Source: Symsagittifera roscoffensis
Lineage: Eukaryota; Xenacoelomorpha; Acoela; Convolutidae
Length of the DNA stretch: 64,000 nt
Reading direction: 5' to 3'
Assembly (NCBI RefSeq): GCF_963678635.1
Contig: NC_087066.1
Coordinates: 4,340,485-4,404,484 of the forward strand
Part shown: positions 12,581 through 23,229 of the stretch, piece after piece
Layout: the number at the start of each line of letters is the position of its first letter
Numbering within the stretch: the stretch's first letter is position 1
The notes under the pieces: generated by a model
The model's input: the letters and a program-made list of their open reading frames with translations, nothing else
Databases searched by the model: none
What the model was told of the DNA's origin: nothing
Made by a program: the position numbers and the translations under genes

Positions 12581-12956
12581 TGGAGCTGCCTACTACCGAT
12601 TTCTGGAACGCTTGTGTTGTTTGCTTGCTTTGTTCAAATTTAATTGCTCGTTTGAGTACTTCATCTGGTGCGAACGTTTCAAACGTCAATGTATCTTGAA
12701 GTGCAGTATTCTCCATTCGTGATATGAATAGATCTCGAACCAATTCTTCTTCCAACCCACCCAATTCGGCCGTAACTACTTGAGCGGTTAATGCCGCATG
12801 AAAAGACTCCAGAGTCTCTCTAGATTCTTGTGTCCTGATGAATAATCTATATCGCTCGTACGTAATGTTTTTCGTTTTTTCAAACGATATTTTAGCCAAA
12901 CTCACCATATCTCTGAACTCAAGTTTTGATACTTCAATATGTGGATTTTTTTGCAC
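12507..12956 (-). pseudogene. Gag capsid region, element A
   Basis: A 149-codon frame with the common gypsy Gag pattern. ERYRLFIRTQESRETLESFH is followed by ELVRDLFISRMENTALQDTL and LKRAIKFEQSKQ. This is the capsid C-terminal half of Mag-like elements. The frame runs on into sequence that, in another frame, is already RT, so zinc knuckle and protease have been deleted. It is separated from the N-terminal gag frame by stops between 12957 and 13113. Confidence 0.8.
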
Positions 12957-13113
12957 GAATTTTTTTCCCTTCTGTGCCTAGCGCCAGAAAAAAACGGGAC
13001 GTAAGTTGTTTTTGACCTTCATTGTAAAACACATTATGTCCTACCTTAGGTCCGCGTTCCCTTCTCTCTTGGTTTTCGAGTATTACTTTGTCTCTTCTTA
13101 GGCTATCTCTCCC

Positions 13114-13371
13114 CTACCGTTCCGTTACTGCCTGCGCATTTTTGGTTTCTCCCGGAGTTTCAGGGCGAGGCATTAGCTCATCAATGACTTCATTTGGTTC
13201 TTCTAGTATTATCTCAGGATTCACGCTTTCTTTGACCGTCACTGCTAGCATAAATTGATCCAACCAAATTTTAAAATTCCACGGTGGATCCGAACTAGCT
13301 GAGGTACAGAACTCTGGGATACCCATGTCCGCTCGGTTATCCTGTGCCATGAGTCCTGCTGGCTGCGCCAT
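13114..13371 (-). pseudogene. Gag N-terminus, element A; start codon at the LTR edge
   Basis: An 85-codon frame beginning MAQPAGLMAQDNRADMG and containing PPWNFKIWLDQFMLAV, a typical gypsy Gag opening (W..W...F). Its first ATG uses the last base of the 5' LTR and the first two of the primer-binding site, so the first six codons are the primer site itself. A second Met eight codons in could be the real start. The frame stops at 13114. Confidence 0.7.
13355..13370 (-). other. Primer-binding site of element A
   Basis: On the minus strand TGGCGCAGCCAGCAGG follows the 5' LTR with no gap. It starts with the TGG expected opposite a tRNA CCA end. I cannot name the tRNA from sequence alone. Confidence 0.65.
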
Positions 13372-13666
13372 GTGCTAAAGTGATGTAATGATGTAAGCTC
13401 AGTTAAAAATGATATAGTTTCAAGAGTTTCATTTAATCCGAAACTTTGTTTTCTTTCGCAAAATGCGGTTCCGTGAACCAGCTCAGTTATACGTATCATC
13501 GTACGCAGAGCTCAACAACTAACTATCTAAGCAGCGATCAACACTGCATGACCTTGACTTAAGGTTAATAACAATATATATAATTACAGATACCGATATG
13601 CGTTCCAAGGTTAGTGTGCAGAGAGGTTAACATGGTTACTGCACATGTAGTATGTGCTGTACCGCA
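13371..13666 (-). repeat. 5' LTR of gypsy element A
   Basis: 296 bp, partner of 7636-7934. The outer end has decayed to TGCGGT on the minus strand (ACCGCA on plus) and the inner end reads TAGCACA instead of TACCACA. AGATA follows at 13667-13671. Confidence 0.9.
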
Positions 13667-13671
13667 AGATA

Positions 13672-14619
13672 CATGAAATTGTAAAATTTGCGAAATCAAG
13701 TCGCGGTATTGAAAAAAAAATTCCAAGCCGACTTTTAAAAAATTGAAACAAAAAAAACTAAAAAAATTTATGGTTTTTTGCACTAATTGTACAGCGAAAC
13801 GTTGTTGTTTTGCAATATTTAATTTTGTTTAATGACTTCCGCTTTGTGCAAAAGTCGTTCGGCCAATAGAAGTTTGTATTGATTCTGATTGCTTATAAGT
13901 TTGTCACCAGTCGGTCCCTCCATCATGAGAATCCCCTGTCTTCAAAATTGGATCAAGAAAACTAAGATAGTTGCCATGGTCGCGAGTTTTGGTGTCTTTT
14001 TTTTAATTTCAGCGTGTTTGGGGCTGAACTTGCAACAAAAATTGATCTTGCTAAATTAATTAACAATTTTATTAGTTTTTGGACTTCTAAGATTAGTTTT
14101 TCATCGACAAAGCAGCGTTATTTCATCAATGAATTTTCGATGAGTTATCGCTGGGCATTTTATCTTTTGTCGTTTTTTGATTAAAGAGTTTTTTAAATTA
14201 TTATTTACATTTTTCGTGTGATTTTTTAGGATCCTACTTGAACACCACGAACCAACAAAGGGTCACTGAAATGAGTCTCAATTGAAGCAAAAACCCAAAA
14301 ACTTTTTTTTATTGCATCTGAATAGCTTTCTACATCTTAAAAAGATCATAGTGAAACTTATATTGAGCATTAAACATTTCTCTTCCAGCACATGTAATTC
14401 GCTGATTTTCTGGAATATGAATTATAAATAATATATCTACCATTCAAATTTTATGTCAAATATATGGTTCATCTAAAGACCTATATATCATTGATTCACT
14501 TCTATTACTTTAAATGTCTTAAGCGAGGAATATTTATGAGAGACCAGTCCCTGATAGACTCCTGAAACTTAAACGCATTGTTTCCAGGTTTTTCTATTTA
14601 TGTTCGAGCTGTTGATTTT
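13672..14619. other. Gene-free stretch between elements A and B
   Basis: AT-rich sequence with no supported gene. The open frames are short and compositionally biased. It ends at the first assembly gap. Confidence 0.6.
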
Positions 14620-14819
14620 NNNNNNNNNNNNNNNNNNNNNNNNNNNNNNNNNNNNNNNNNNNNNNNNNNNNNNNNNNNNNNNNNNNNNNNNNNNNNNNNN
14701 NNNNNNNNNNNNNNNNNNNNNNNNNNNNNNNNNNNNNNNNNNNNNNNNNNNNNNNNNNNNNNNNNNNNNNNNNNNNNNNNNNNNNNNNNNNNNNNNNNNN
14801 NNNNNNNNNNNNNNNNNNN
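14620..14819. other. Assembly gap (200 N)
   Basis: Exactly 200 N, as is the second gap at 34991-35190, so the length is a convention and not a measurement. The gap coincides with the 5' break of element B. Confidence 0.98.
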
Positions 14820-15169
14820 CCAAACACTTTAAGCGAATTATCTCATTAAAAGCAGTCGGTCGACATTCACAAAAACGATACTGAAAAAAACTATCAAAAC
14901 AGAAAAAGTAGAATGGAGAAACACCAAAAAAGTTCGTGAAAATACGTGAACGTGAAAAGAAGAGAGATCACAAGATGGAACAAGTGACGGAAACGACGTA
15001 CCGGAGAACAAGAACAGTACAACGAGGACACGAATCAGACAGTTCAGAGGAAGACATACCACAAGTAGAATGGCGGAAAATGGAAACCATAAACCACAGA
15101 AGGGAATAAGGACAATCAACCTCAACACCAACACATTCAGAATCCAAAAGGCTAATATCCATCTGTGAT

Positions 15170-15549
15170 TTGGTAGGATCAGAACGAGCGGACAAAGTAA
15201 CACCGGGGAGTTTGCTGGAGCTAGAAGCTTCAACAGAAACGTCCAGTCCACAGAAATGTCCAGTCCACAGACGAACATACCGGAAAGGAACGATTCGAAG
15301 ATCATACAAGTGGATCTTACTGCCGACAGCTCTACATCAAGCCAAGAAATTAGTTTAGTTGGGGGACGGAAAAGCGATGGGAAATCACAAAAATACATAA
15401 TCCGGCAAGCAGAGCAACTAGAAGACAATAATTTGCGCAACATGTCAAAGCTTTTTGACAGAAATCTACTGGCCGAACTAACAACAGAGGATACATGGAT
15501 GGACAGACTGAGGACGGTGATAGAACGAAAAAATCGCCTTTACGTTTGA
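15170..15549 (+). pseudogene. RNase H to integrase linker, element B
   Basis: Two overlapping frames reproduce the charged linker of element A. One holds VGSERADKVTPGSLLELEAS. The other (15256-15549) holds MSSPQTNIPERNDSKII, SSQEISLVGGRKSDGKS and LFDRNLLAELTTEDTWMDR. They are offset by a small duplication of the CAGAAATGTCCAGTCCACAG kind near 15245-15265. No known catalytic role; it tethers RNase H to integrase. Confidence 0.65.
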
Positions 15550-15740
15550 GATCATGGGACCGTATACGATTTCGCTCTGGCACCAAATGGCAATTGTAGA
15601 CGATTGAATTGTCGTAGATGGGCGACTAGCCGTCCCAGGACAACTGCGTCCTGCAGTCTTGAAACGAGTTCACCGAGGCCACCCTGGACAAGAAACCATG
15701 TTGAACGTATCTCGATACGTGTGGTGGCCACCTGTGGAAC

Positions 15741-16188
15741 TGCAATTAGATTATGCCGGTCTTTAGAAGATAAAAAGGGGAAGAAAATTTACTTGCTTGC
15801 AGCCATAGATAGATATTCAAAAATTCCGTCGGTAAAAGTTACAAAATCGATTTTGGGAAAGTCGTCGGTGAAATTTCTGCGTACTTAAATTGATAGACAC
15901 GGAACTCCTGAATCAATAAAAACTGATCAGTTTTCGGGATTTAAAGGAAAAACAATGAAAAATTTCTGTTCTAAACATAATTTTGAACAAATATTCTGCC
16001 CTGTAGGGGATCACAGGGGATGTGGCCGGGTTGAACGAACCATACAAACCATCAAAAGAAGACTGGGAGTTTTGTTATTGGATGAAAATGTAACATCAAT
16101 AAAACTTGCTCTTAGCACGATAATTCGAGATCTTAGGTGGAGCAAACAAAAAAACTATCAAAATCTTTCCATTCGAAGCCCATTTTAG
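15741..16188 (+). pseudogene. Integrase catalytic core, element B
   Basis: The frame carries QLDYAGLLEDKKGKKIYLLA with the first catalytic Asp, then IKTDQFSGFKGK with the second, then GRVERTIQTIKRRLG with the Glu. One TAA at 15886-15888 interrupts it between the first and second Asp. After QKNYQNLS a frameshift breaks the expected SPFEAHF motif. Upstream, the His-His part of the zinc module is joined almost directly to the core (YVWWPP then ELQLD), so the Cys pair is deleted. Confidence 0.75.
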
Positions 16189-16307
16189 ACGACTTCCGAA
16201 AATGGAATTCAAAATCTGAAGAGATAAGTTCATTAAAAACTCTGATCGTTTAGAAAAGGAACACCTGAAGCGCTCAGCCCTCACCGCCTCACAATTGGAA
16301 GGAAGGG

Positions 16308-17787
16308 TTGATCAGTCACAAAATTGTGCGAAAGGGACAAAGCAGTAGAGAAGTCAGTCCTCTGTTCAAGTCAGAAGTAGAGTCAGCCAAAGATAGAGAT
16401 CGGGCAAAGGCAATGAGGACCTTATTAGAAGCGAACGCTCAATGGAATGCGACCAAGAGGGACACGTCGGCTAACGACATAAAACGGATAGTTGACGAAA
16501 CGAGCACAATAAACCGAGAATTGAGGAAGGAGCTTCTAAATTCGTGGGAATGCGGGTTCATCGAGGATAAACCAGAGAAGGTTGAGCCAAGATCGCAAAA
16601 TTTACTGAGAAATGACGAAGACAGAAAGAGTGGAAAGGCTTTAACAAACCCGTTGAAGGGGAATGTACAATAGGAAACTCCACACACAGCAAGAACAGCT
16701 TCGGGGGCACTCTATAGAAAGAGCGATATTGCCGAACCAAAAATCGACACCGGTGAACTCAGGGATAAAAGCCCCCCGAAAAAATCCAATCTAGACAAAG
16801 CCCCCATGGAGACGGACCGAAATCAAAGGCAAAGAAAAAAGAAAGCGGGTCAAGAAAAAGGAACAGCGACTCAGAAGAAATGCCTGAAATACTTGAGAGG
16901 TCGAACATAGAAAATGCAGCGGCGCTATAGCAAGATAGTCAACAAAACTTAATATCTAAGGTTATAGATGTAAACGGCGGTCACAATTTGGCAGTAAAGA
17001 GGGCCAAACCCAACAATGCCGGTCCAGTGTTGGGAAACGCGAGTAGTTCAGAACCCAAAGGTGCTGGGAAGAAGGATAAAAGCCAACGTGTCAAGAGGCT
17101 AGGAAACACAAACCTGCCGCAGCAGTAAGTCAGAAAAACAAAACAGACGAAGAAGAAACAAACAAATCGTCATATCCGGCGAAAGCCTATCTTTTCTTGA
17201 ATACATCCACTCCTAGGAAAGAATTGAAGGATAAGAGTTAGGAAATCACTCGCAATAGTTCAGCAGAAAAAATACTGGAAACGTTTCAAAGTCGTGAATT
17301 AGTCACAGAAGACTGGAAACTTTTAGCAGATCAGGTCCTGACAAGGGGAGTGCAAAAAGCTGCAGAAACGATTCTGAAAAATGCGGACATGAGTGTTGAT
17401 GAAGACAGCAACGCGCCCCCTGGTTTCTCATAAGAATCGGGCAAGAGCGAGGTACCGGTTAGACGCAGTGAGAGACAGACAAAGAACAAAGGTCCAAAGC
17501 GTTTCGGAAATCCTGTCAAATATTCAATCAAAATAATTACGACAGAACAGGATATAACGGACCTGAACAATTCAGCACTAGAGGCATACACAGTTAAACT
17601 GGCAACGTTCAAAACTGACGTAAGCAAACCGGTAGAGGCGAAATTGGGGTTGGTCGAGAAACACCTTTTTCGAAGAAAGTTTGGAAGTGAGGCACTGGAT
17701 ATTACAAAGACCTGGAATGCTGCATGGCGGGTCCCACTATACTTGGCTGGAGACGTGACAGAGGATCAAAAACGAACAGAGGAGCAT
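16308..17787 (+). pseudogene. Hydrophilic pol tail and C-terminal domain, element B
   Basis: A run of broken frames that follows the tail of element A in order. 16308-16673 holds VSPLFKSEVESAKDRDRAKA and DIKRIVDETSTINRELRKEL. Later come Lys/Glu-rich segments, and from about 17265 a final frame with LETFQSRELVTEDWKLLADQ, VPVRRSERQTKNKGPKRF and FRRKFGSEALDITKTWNAAW, ending TEEH and a stop at 17785-17787. Comparison with A shows which parts were kept; the last 110 residues are the best conserved. Confidence 0.7.
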
Positions 17788-17904
17788 TGAGATATGGGAC
17801 CACCAGAACAAACTTAAAGTCCGCTCAAAACTGATTGAACTGAGTACTGAAACTCATAGTTATTATAAATTTTATACGTATACTATAGAAAAGTTAGTTA
17901 TTCC

Positions 17905-17912
17905 AAGGGGAG
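17905..17912 (+). other. Polypurine tract of element B
   Basis: AAGGGGAG directly before the LTR start TGTGGTAC, identical to element A. Confidence 0.8.
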
Positions 17913-18207
17913 TGTGGTACAGCACATACTGCATGTGCAGTAACAAGGTTAACCTCGCTGCATACAAACCTTGGAACGCATATCGGTATCTGTAATTACC
18001 TATTTTGTTATTAATCTTAAGTCAAGGTCATGCAGTGTTGATCGCTGTTTAGACTTTAATTAGTTGTTAAGCTCTGCGTTGATACGTCTAACTGAGCTGG
18101 TTCACGGAACCGCATATTGCTATAGAAAACAAAGTTTTAGATTAAATTAAACTTTTGAAACTATATCCTTTTCAACTAAGTCTACAGCATTTCATCACTT
18201 TACCACA
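17913..18207 (+). repeat. 3' LTR of gypsy element B
   Basis: 295 bp, starting TGTGGTACAGCA and ending CACTTTACCACA, with inverted ends TGTGGTA/TACCACA. This copy gives the clearest view of the family's LTR boundaries. Confidence 0.9.
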
Positions 18208-18781
18208 GATTTTAATATTTTTTTCAAAATTGCTTCAAAACATATGTCTATTTTTGCTCTTTCTGTTTTCATTTTAATATTATGACTGTTTTGATTCTTA
18301 TCATTATCGTTTATTAGTAGGATCATTTTTTTTGTTACAGTAGTTTTTATAATTAATAGGATTATTATGATTACTGCTATTAATATCATTAGTTTTGTTG
18401 TTATTATTTCTGTGATTATTGACTGTTTTTTATAACCACTGATTTTTCCATTTATATTCTCATGTCTGAGTTACCTTGGTTGCGGCAACTTTGCATGAAA
18501 TTTGAATTATTCAGTAGAGTTACTCAAGATATAATACAGGACTATGAAGAAAAAAATCATCAGGGTCTTAAAGGACTTTAAATCGGCGGTTACTAAAAGA
18601 AAATACTTGTTTCTGGTTTTCTCAAATTTTCTCTTTTCGAATTGAAACTCATTCAAAACAATTTGAAATGCTTTCGATAGCAAAGTTTCTAATTTTTTTT
18701 CCTAGCCCTGATTTTTGCTTTTAATTTATGAAAGTTTAAAAAAGTGAAAGTATCTGAAATCAAATATCGTGAGTCATAACA
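18208..18781. other. Gene-free stretch
   Basis: AT-rich, with ATT/TTA-rich simple sequence at about 18290-18420. No supported feature. Confidence 0.6.
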
Positions 18782-19350
18782 TCATAATTCCATCAGCTTT
18801 AGAGCTACCAAAACGTTGAAGTAAAGGGTCATATAGTTTTCACAAACAGTACTGATGCCACTGGTAGGTTGGAAATCGCTTCTATTTGGAGCAGCTGGAA
18901 AAATACTATTTTCATCATCATCATCACCGTCAACATCATCATGGTCTCCGGTGTCGATCGGAACTTTCTTAAGATAATCGGTAATATCCTGTGGTAAATC
19001 GTTGCATACTTTTACCATACCCGATGACGGTGTCGGCATAACAACTTCATATTTATTAGTCACTGATTTTGAAGGCGCCACAAGTGATCTCCAATAACAC
19101 TTTTTCATGGCTGTCGACACTGTTTGGTTATGTTGGCATTTGGAGTCTAAGTCGTCGTTGGTTCGATGCAACTGGTACTGATGCATGTAGCAAATGACGC
19201 ACATACTGGCAAATGATCCACTCTTTGGAAGTTGGGTACAGTTGCCCATTTCAAATAGATGGGCATGAGCCGCAGGCATCATTCCTGGTTTCAGCATGTC
19301 GCCATAAGTGAGTGCTCCGTATTCTATTCGCTGCACATCGTGGCCGACCT
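18782..19350 (-). CDS. Terminal exon of an unidentified Cys-containing protein
   Basis: An open frame of about 188 codons with no in-frame ATG at its start. Upstream, TAG directly precedes GTCGGCCACGATGTGCAGCG, which fits a splice acceptor, so I read this as the last coding exon of a longer gene. Visible features: LKPGMMPAAHAHLFEMGNC, a cluster of Cys (NCTQ, SMCVICYMHQ, SKCQHN, KKCYW, KVCND, TVCEN), an acidic run of Asp (DHDDVDGDDDDE), and a hydrophobic end (YFNVLVALKLMEL) before a TGA stop. The Cys spacing suggests an extracellular, disulfide-bonded protein, and the hydrophobic tail could be a lipid-anchor signal. Function is unknown. No upstream exon was recognised. Confidence 0.55.
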
Positions 19351-19635
19351 ACGGTATTCATGCATGACTCATTAATCGATTCGAGATAACTTTTACAACT
19401 ACCGGATCTCTTTGACCCAAACGAACAAACTAGTCATTGATAGGAAACAAAGGTTTATTCATTGAAAACTTAATTTGTCGAAAATGAAGGAAGAGAATAA
19501 CTTTTAGTTTTTTAGGCTATTTGTAGAGGAATTATGTTATGATAGTTTGTCTAAGAAAAGTCCGTTCATATTGACTTCACGCACATTCTAGACTTTGGTG
19601 GGCAACTGTTTTTTTTCCGGCTCAATACCGGTTTT
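19351..19635. other. Stretch upstream of the Cys-containing exon
   Basis: No supported exon or promoter. It would be intron if the exon model is right. Confidence 0.4.
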
Positions 19636-19752
19636 TGTTCCGACTTTCGAAGAAATGCGGAATATTTATGCTTGGGTGGTTTTTTTTTCAGTCAGTTTTC
19701 GCCGATCGAAAAAAAACCTTTTGATGAAAATTTTTTAAATCACAAATGAAAA

Positions 19753-20294
19753 CAAGACTGCTCGTATCAGGGCGAAGCCCTGAAAGTTCCGACTGCCTTT
19801 TGACGTTTATGGAGCAGTAATAACATAAACAACATAAAAAAATTAAATGAAATGAAATGAAATGAAAAAAAAAATTTCTAAAATTTGAAAATTTTTCTAT
19901 GAAAATCATCCCCCACACGCCATATAAAGTACAAAACAATAGATTTCGCTCCTTGTAACAAATCAATTATGGCAAATAAGCTTCTTACAACCAATTTGGA
20001 ACGATTTCTAAGACGGATTAATTCTCCGCTTACGCGTTAATAGCGCGAATTATATCGCGCGTTAATTGTCCCAAATTGGTCAAAATGGCAATCTTTAAAC
20101 CCTCATAACTTTACAAAAAATGATCACAGGTAAAATATCTTTTCAAATTTAAGCTCAGAACAACAATAGCTTTCGAATGGTATAAAAAGTTTCCGTCAAA
20201 AATGGCTAGTTAAAAAGTCGAAATTTGTCTGAAGAAAAAAAAAACCCACCCCGAGCACAAATATTCCGTTACTTTCGTATCGAAAGTCGGAACA
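19753..20294 (-). mobile_element. Helentron-like short element, copy B (complete)
   Basis: 542 bp, non-coding. Read on the minus strand it begins TGTTCCGACTTTCGATACG and ends in the hairpin TCAGGGC-TTC-GCCCTGA followed by TACGAGCAGTCTTG. GTTCCGACT is at the 5' tip, while its inverse AGTCGGAAC lies just before the 3' hairpin, so the inverted repeats are asymmetric. It sits between two T residues (minus strand) with no target duplication. The closest known pattern is the non-autonomous Helentron (HINE/DINE type). Confidence 0.7.
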
Positions 20295-20506
20295 ATAATG
20301 ACTCCTTGAGCTCAAAAGTAAGAAATATGTATGCCTTCGAACACTTTTTTTGTAAAATTCTGGGAGTCTGAAAATAGTCATTTTAGCCATTCCCTGAAAC
20401 TAATTTTTGGGCGCTGTGAAGGCATGAATTAGGATGCCGAAAGCCTTATGCGATATATTTATGCGGGGTGAATTATCCTGCGCATCAAAATCATTTCAAA
20501 CTTAAA

Positions 20507-20981
20507 CAAGACTGCTCGTATCAGGGCAAAACCCTGAATGTTCCGACTGCCTTTTAAAGCCTATGGAGAAGTAAAAACATGAAGACATTGAATCTAATAC
20601 TGTTTTCTTAAATTTGAGATTTTTTGTGAAAATCATCGCCCACACACTATATACAATACAAAGTGATAACTTTCTCTCCTATTAACACATCCATAACGGC
20701 AAATGAGCTTCCTTCAGCCAATTTGGAATCATTTCAAAGACTGGTTAAATCTCCGCTTACGCTTTAATAGCGTAAAATCTATCTCGCGTTGATGGTCCCA
20801 AGTTGGCCAAAATGGCAATCTTTAAACCCCTAAAACTGTCCAAAAAGTAATCACAAGGGAAATATCTTTTCAAATTTAAGATCAGGACAACTTTTGGAAG
20901 AAAAAGATTTTGAAAGATTTTGGAAGATAAAACCACCCCCAGCACAAATATTCCATCACTTTCGTCACGAAAGTCGTGACA
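20507..20981 (-). mobile_element. Helentron-like short element, copy C
   Basis: 475 bp. The 5' end TGTCACGACTTTCGTGACG and 3' end GAGCAGTCTTG match copy B. The 5' hairpin keeps the stem ACTTTCG/CGAAAGT with another loop (TGA). The 3' stem is partly decayed (TCAGGGT with ACCCTGA partners in this copy). It lies between T residues. Confidence 0.65.
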
Positions 20982-21060
20982 ATGAGACAAGTTAATCGGT
21001 CGCATTAATGAATTGAACTCGATAAATTCCAAAGTTTATGGCTATTAAGCATATTCTTTA

Positions 21061-22155
21061 CCAACATTTGTATGATACCAATTAAGGGGCAGTCGTCGGA
21101 ACGCCCTGATATACGAGCACTCTCTTTTGCATCTAAAACGCTCTCCTGGATTCACTATTGAAGCTAAAACTGACCAGACTGTTTTAAAGACGAACTTAAA
21201 GTTCAAATTTAGAGCAAATTTTGGACTGGTTTCCGCATACGATTGTAGAATTGGAATCGAATGACAAATGATCAAACACTAGGCGAACTTGCTATCAAAT
21301 TGTAAACCTTTGTCGCTGGATTCCATAACAACAAATGTCTCATCAAATTTTTATGTCAGCAACATTTGCCTTTGAAATCGAGCTACAAAAACCGCTAGCG
21401 CATGTAGAAAATGTGTCTGTGGAACCAAGTTCAAGGCTGTGCTATGCTAGCCCGTTCGCAGTGGGCCACAAAAGTTTGATGTACAAAAACGGTTTGATTT
21501 TCCTTTTTATCATATTCATCTGCAACTATGCTAAAATTGTGTTTATCAGCTTATTTTTTGGGCTTTTGCTTCATTCATACAAAATGCACCATGTCACAAA
21601 TAAATGACTACTCGCACAACAGTTTTTCATTTGCATTGCAAATTGAAACTTTGAAAACGCGATCTTGTGCAACCTGTTTTGAGTAAGCCTTAGAAAAAAA
21701 CGCTTGAAATTAATTCATGCAAAAACTCAAGGAACTTTACACCTTATCATTGCTTCCTTATGTATCAAATCGAATAATAGATGTCAGAACTTCAAATTTT
21801 CAGAATAAATTAGTTTTTGGCTGATATCAAATTTCACGTAAGATTACAAAACTATATATAACGCATCGATACGTGAACTTTTAACCCGTTTGAAACAGAA
21901 AAAAACTGACAATTGCAGATATCATGGTAAAAGAGTATGAAAACGCATCTACAGAAATAAAGTATGAGGACGCATGCTCTTTTTTGGTAAGAAATCAGAT
22001 CAATTAGTTTTTTTTTGTTCGAAGAAAAGATGGAACAGTTGTGCTCAGTTTTGTCATTTTTTTCTTCAGGCAAACTTTTTTCTTTTTCACTTTTTCACTT
22101 TTTTGACTCTACATGAAAAAATTTCAAATAAGTTGTCTTTTCTTTGGTAAGAAAA
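21061..22155. other. Stretch without a firm gene
   Basis: One plus-strand frame at 21335-21607 (90 codons) has a plausible hydrophobic segment (FLFIIFICNYAKIVFISLFF), but it lacks family features, has no visible splice or promoter context and lies in AT-rich DNA. I see nothing else. Confidence 0.4.
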
Positions 22156-22299
22156 GGTCAGTCTACGACAGGACAACTTATTACCGTGGTAAAAAATGTT
22201 GACCACAACACCAGAGGAGGCCGTTTGAGCCTCGGATAAAGGCCATTGAATTTTTTAACTTAAATTCATTTGAAATTTTTTATTCCTTTTAATTAAAAG

Positions 22300-22434
22300 A
22301 AGCTAAGCTATGTGGAAATGGAAGCAATTGTTCAAAATGGAAGCAACTGTTATGGGCCACCCCGTGGCGAGCTGGAGGTCCTTACAAGGAATATTGTCAT
22401 GAACAATTGTTCTAATCTTATAATCACATCAAAG
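22300..22434 (+). CDS. Candidate internal exon, unidentified protein
   Basis: A 135-base block with markedly higher GC than its flanks. It lies between a T-rich stretch ending AAAAG and the donor AAG/GTAGTT. One frame is open across all 45 codons (YVEMEAIVQNGSNC, GELEVLTRNIVMNNCSNL), and a second frame is also open for most of it, so the frame is not certain. A GC-richer stretch upstream (22156-22236) is open as well and might be the preceding exon, but only with a non-standard donor. The first frame's NCSNLIIT resembles ISYCPNLE in the gene at 25151-25870, which hints at related proteins. Confidence 0.3.
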
Positions 22435-23229
22435 GTAGTTGCATAACAAAACGATTTCGTACTTTAAATTTGTTTTCTTCTCTATTCTTGAATTATTGGT
22501 TGAATTATTGGTTGGATCCGAGAGGCTTGAGCAAAAACTGTCACAAACAAAATAGCGAAAATTTTAAAAAAACGAAGTCTTAAAGTCTTCTCTCACTCTC
22601 TGATGAATACAAGTTCGCTTTCATTCAAATGCAAGCCATATGGGCAGAAACTTTTGGGATTTAGTCAAGGAACAATAGCTCGTAGTCGAGCAGGGAGCTA
22701 GTTGGAAAAACTTGTCTGTCGTAAGTGAAAAGAAGACGGCCGAGTGTAACCAAGAGAAAACAAAAACCTCGATTTTTCCCGTGACCCTTTTTTGGTGTTG
22801 ACTACTGTCTTCAAACTAATTTCGTGCCAGTTCAACTATCTTTCTTTGATTGAAGTTTGTAGTAACATACGACGCCCTGAGCTAAAAACCAAAAAATCTT
22901 ATCTGCATTATTTTTCATAAAATTATAGCCGTTTTAAAATATCTTAATTGGCTATTTTGTGACAATTAAAGTGCAAACTGTTTCGTTATTTTCTTCCATT
23001 TCATCGGGTCAGACTTTGTTCAAATTTAATTTGAGGCAAGCTGCTTGGGCTCTGTCCTCTGTTTTTCAATTTTTCCAGTCTTTTTTATATATTTGCCTTG
23101 TGTTTATGGCTAAATGGGCAATCATACAATCTTAAGTTTTTTTTCGCAATAAATAGCGTTTTCACAGTGCAAAGAATCCATGCATAATGACAACATTAAA
23201 GAAATCTCTCATTTTAATGGGTGCAGCCT
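22435..23229. other. Stretch without a firm gene
   Basis: No supported feature. CTGTC/GTAAGTG near 22722 looks like a splice donor but no clean open exon precedes it. Confidence 0.4.

Larger units (their letters stand above)
7636..13666 (-). mobile_element. Gypsy element A (Mag-like), internally deleted
   Basis: A Ty3/gypsy LTR retrotransposon on the minus strand, 6.0 kb. It has two LTRs (7636-7934 and 13371-13666), a primer-binding site next to the 5' LTR and a purine tract next to the 3' LTR. A 5-bp duplication, AGATA, flanks it at 7631-7635 and 13667-13671, which fixes both ends. Order on the minus strand is gag, RT, RNase H, linker, integrase, then a long hydrophilic tail. The zinc knuckle, protease and RT N-terminus are missing at about 12560-12590, so it cannot be autonomous. 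The two LTRs differ at many positions, so it is not a recent insertion. Confidence 0.9.
14820..18207 (+). mobile_element. Gypsy element B, same family as A, 5' part missing
   Basis: The plus-strand sequence from the gap edge follows element A's minus strand from about A position 11090 onward: linker, integrase, hydrophilic tail, purine tract and 3' LTR. The gag, RT and 5' LTR are absent. They either lie in the gap or were lost. The coding part has many stops and indels, including a deletion near 15730-15745 that removes the second half of the integrase zinc module. Orientation is opposite to A. The 3' LTR is intact. Confidence 0.85.
19636..21060 (+). mobile_element. Helentron-like copy 1, split by two younger copies
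   Basis: The 5' end TGTTCCGACTTTCGAAG sits at 19636. The body follows copy G up to 19752, resumes at 20295-20506 and resumes again at 20982 to about 21060, where it fades. The two interruptions are copies B (19753-20294) and C (20507-20981). No 3' hairpin end is left for this copy. The rejoined parts keep the family order, which is why I read this as nesting and not as four separate scraps. Confidence 0.6.

Noticed and set aside
14838-15586. Minus-strand frames of up to 201 codons at the start of element B
   Set aside because: Antisense shadows of the linker that matches element A on the plus strand.
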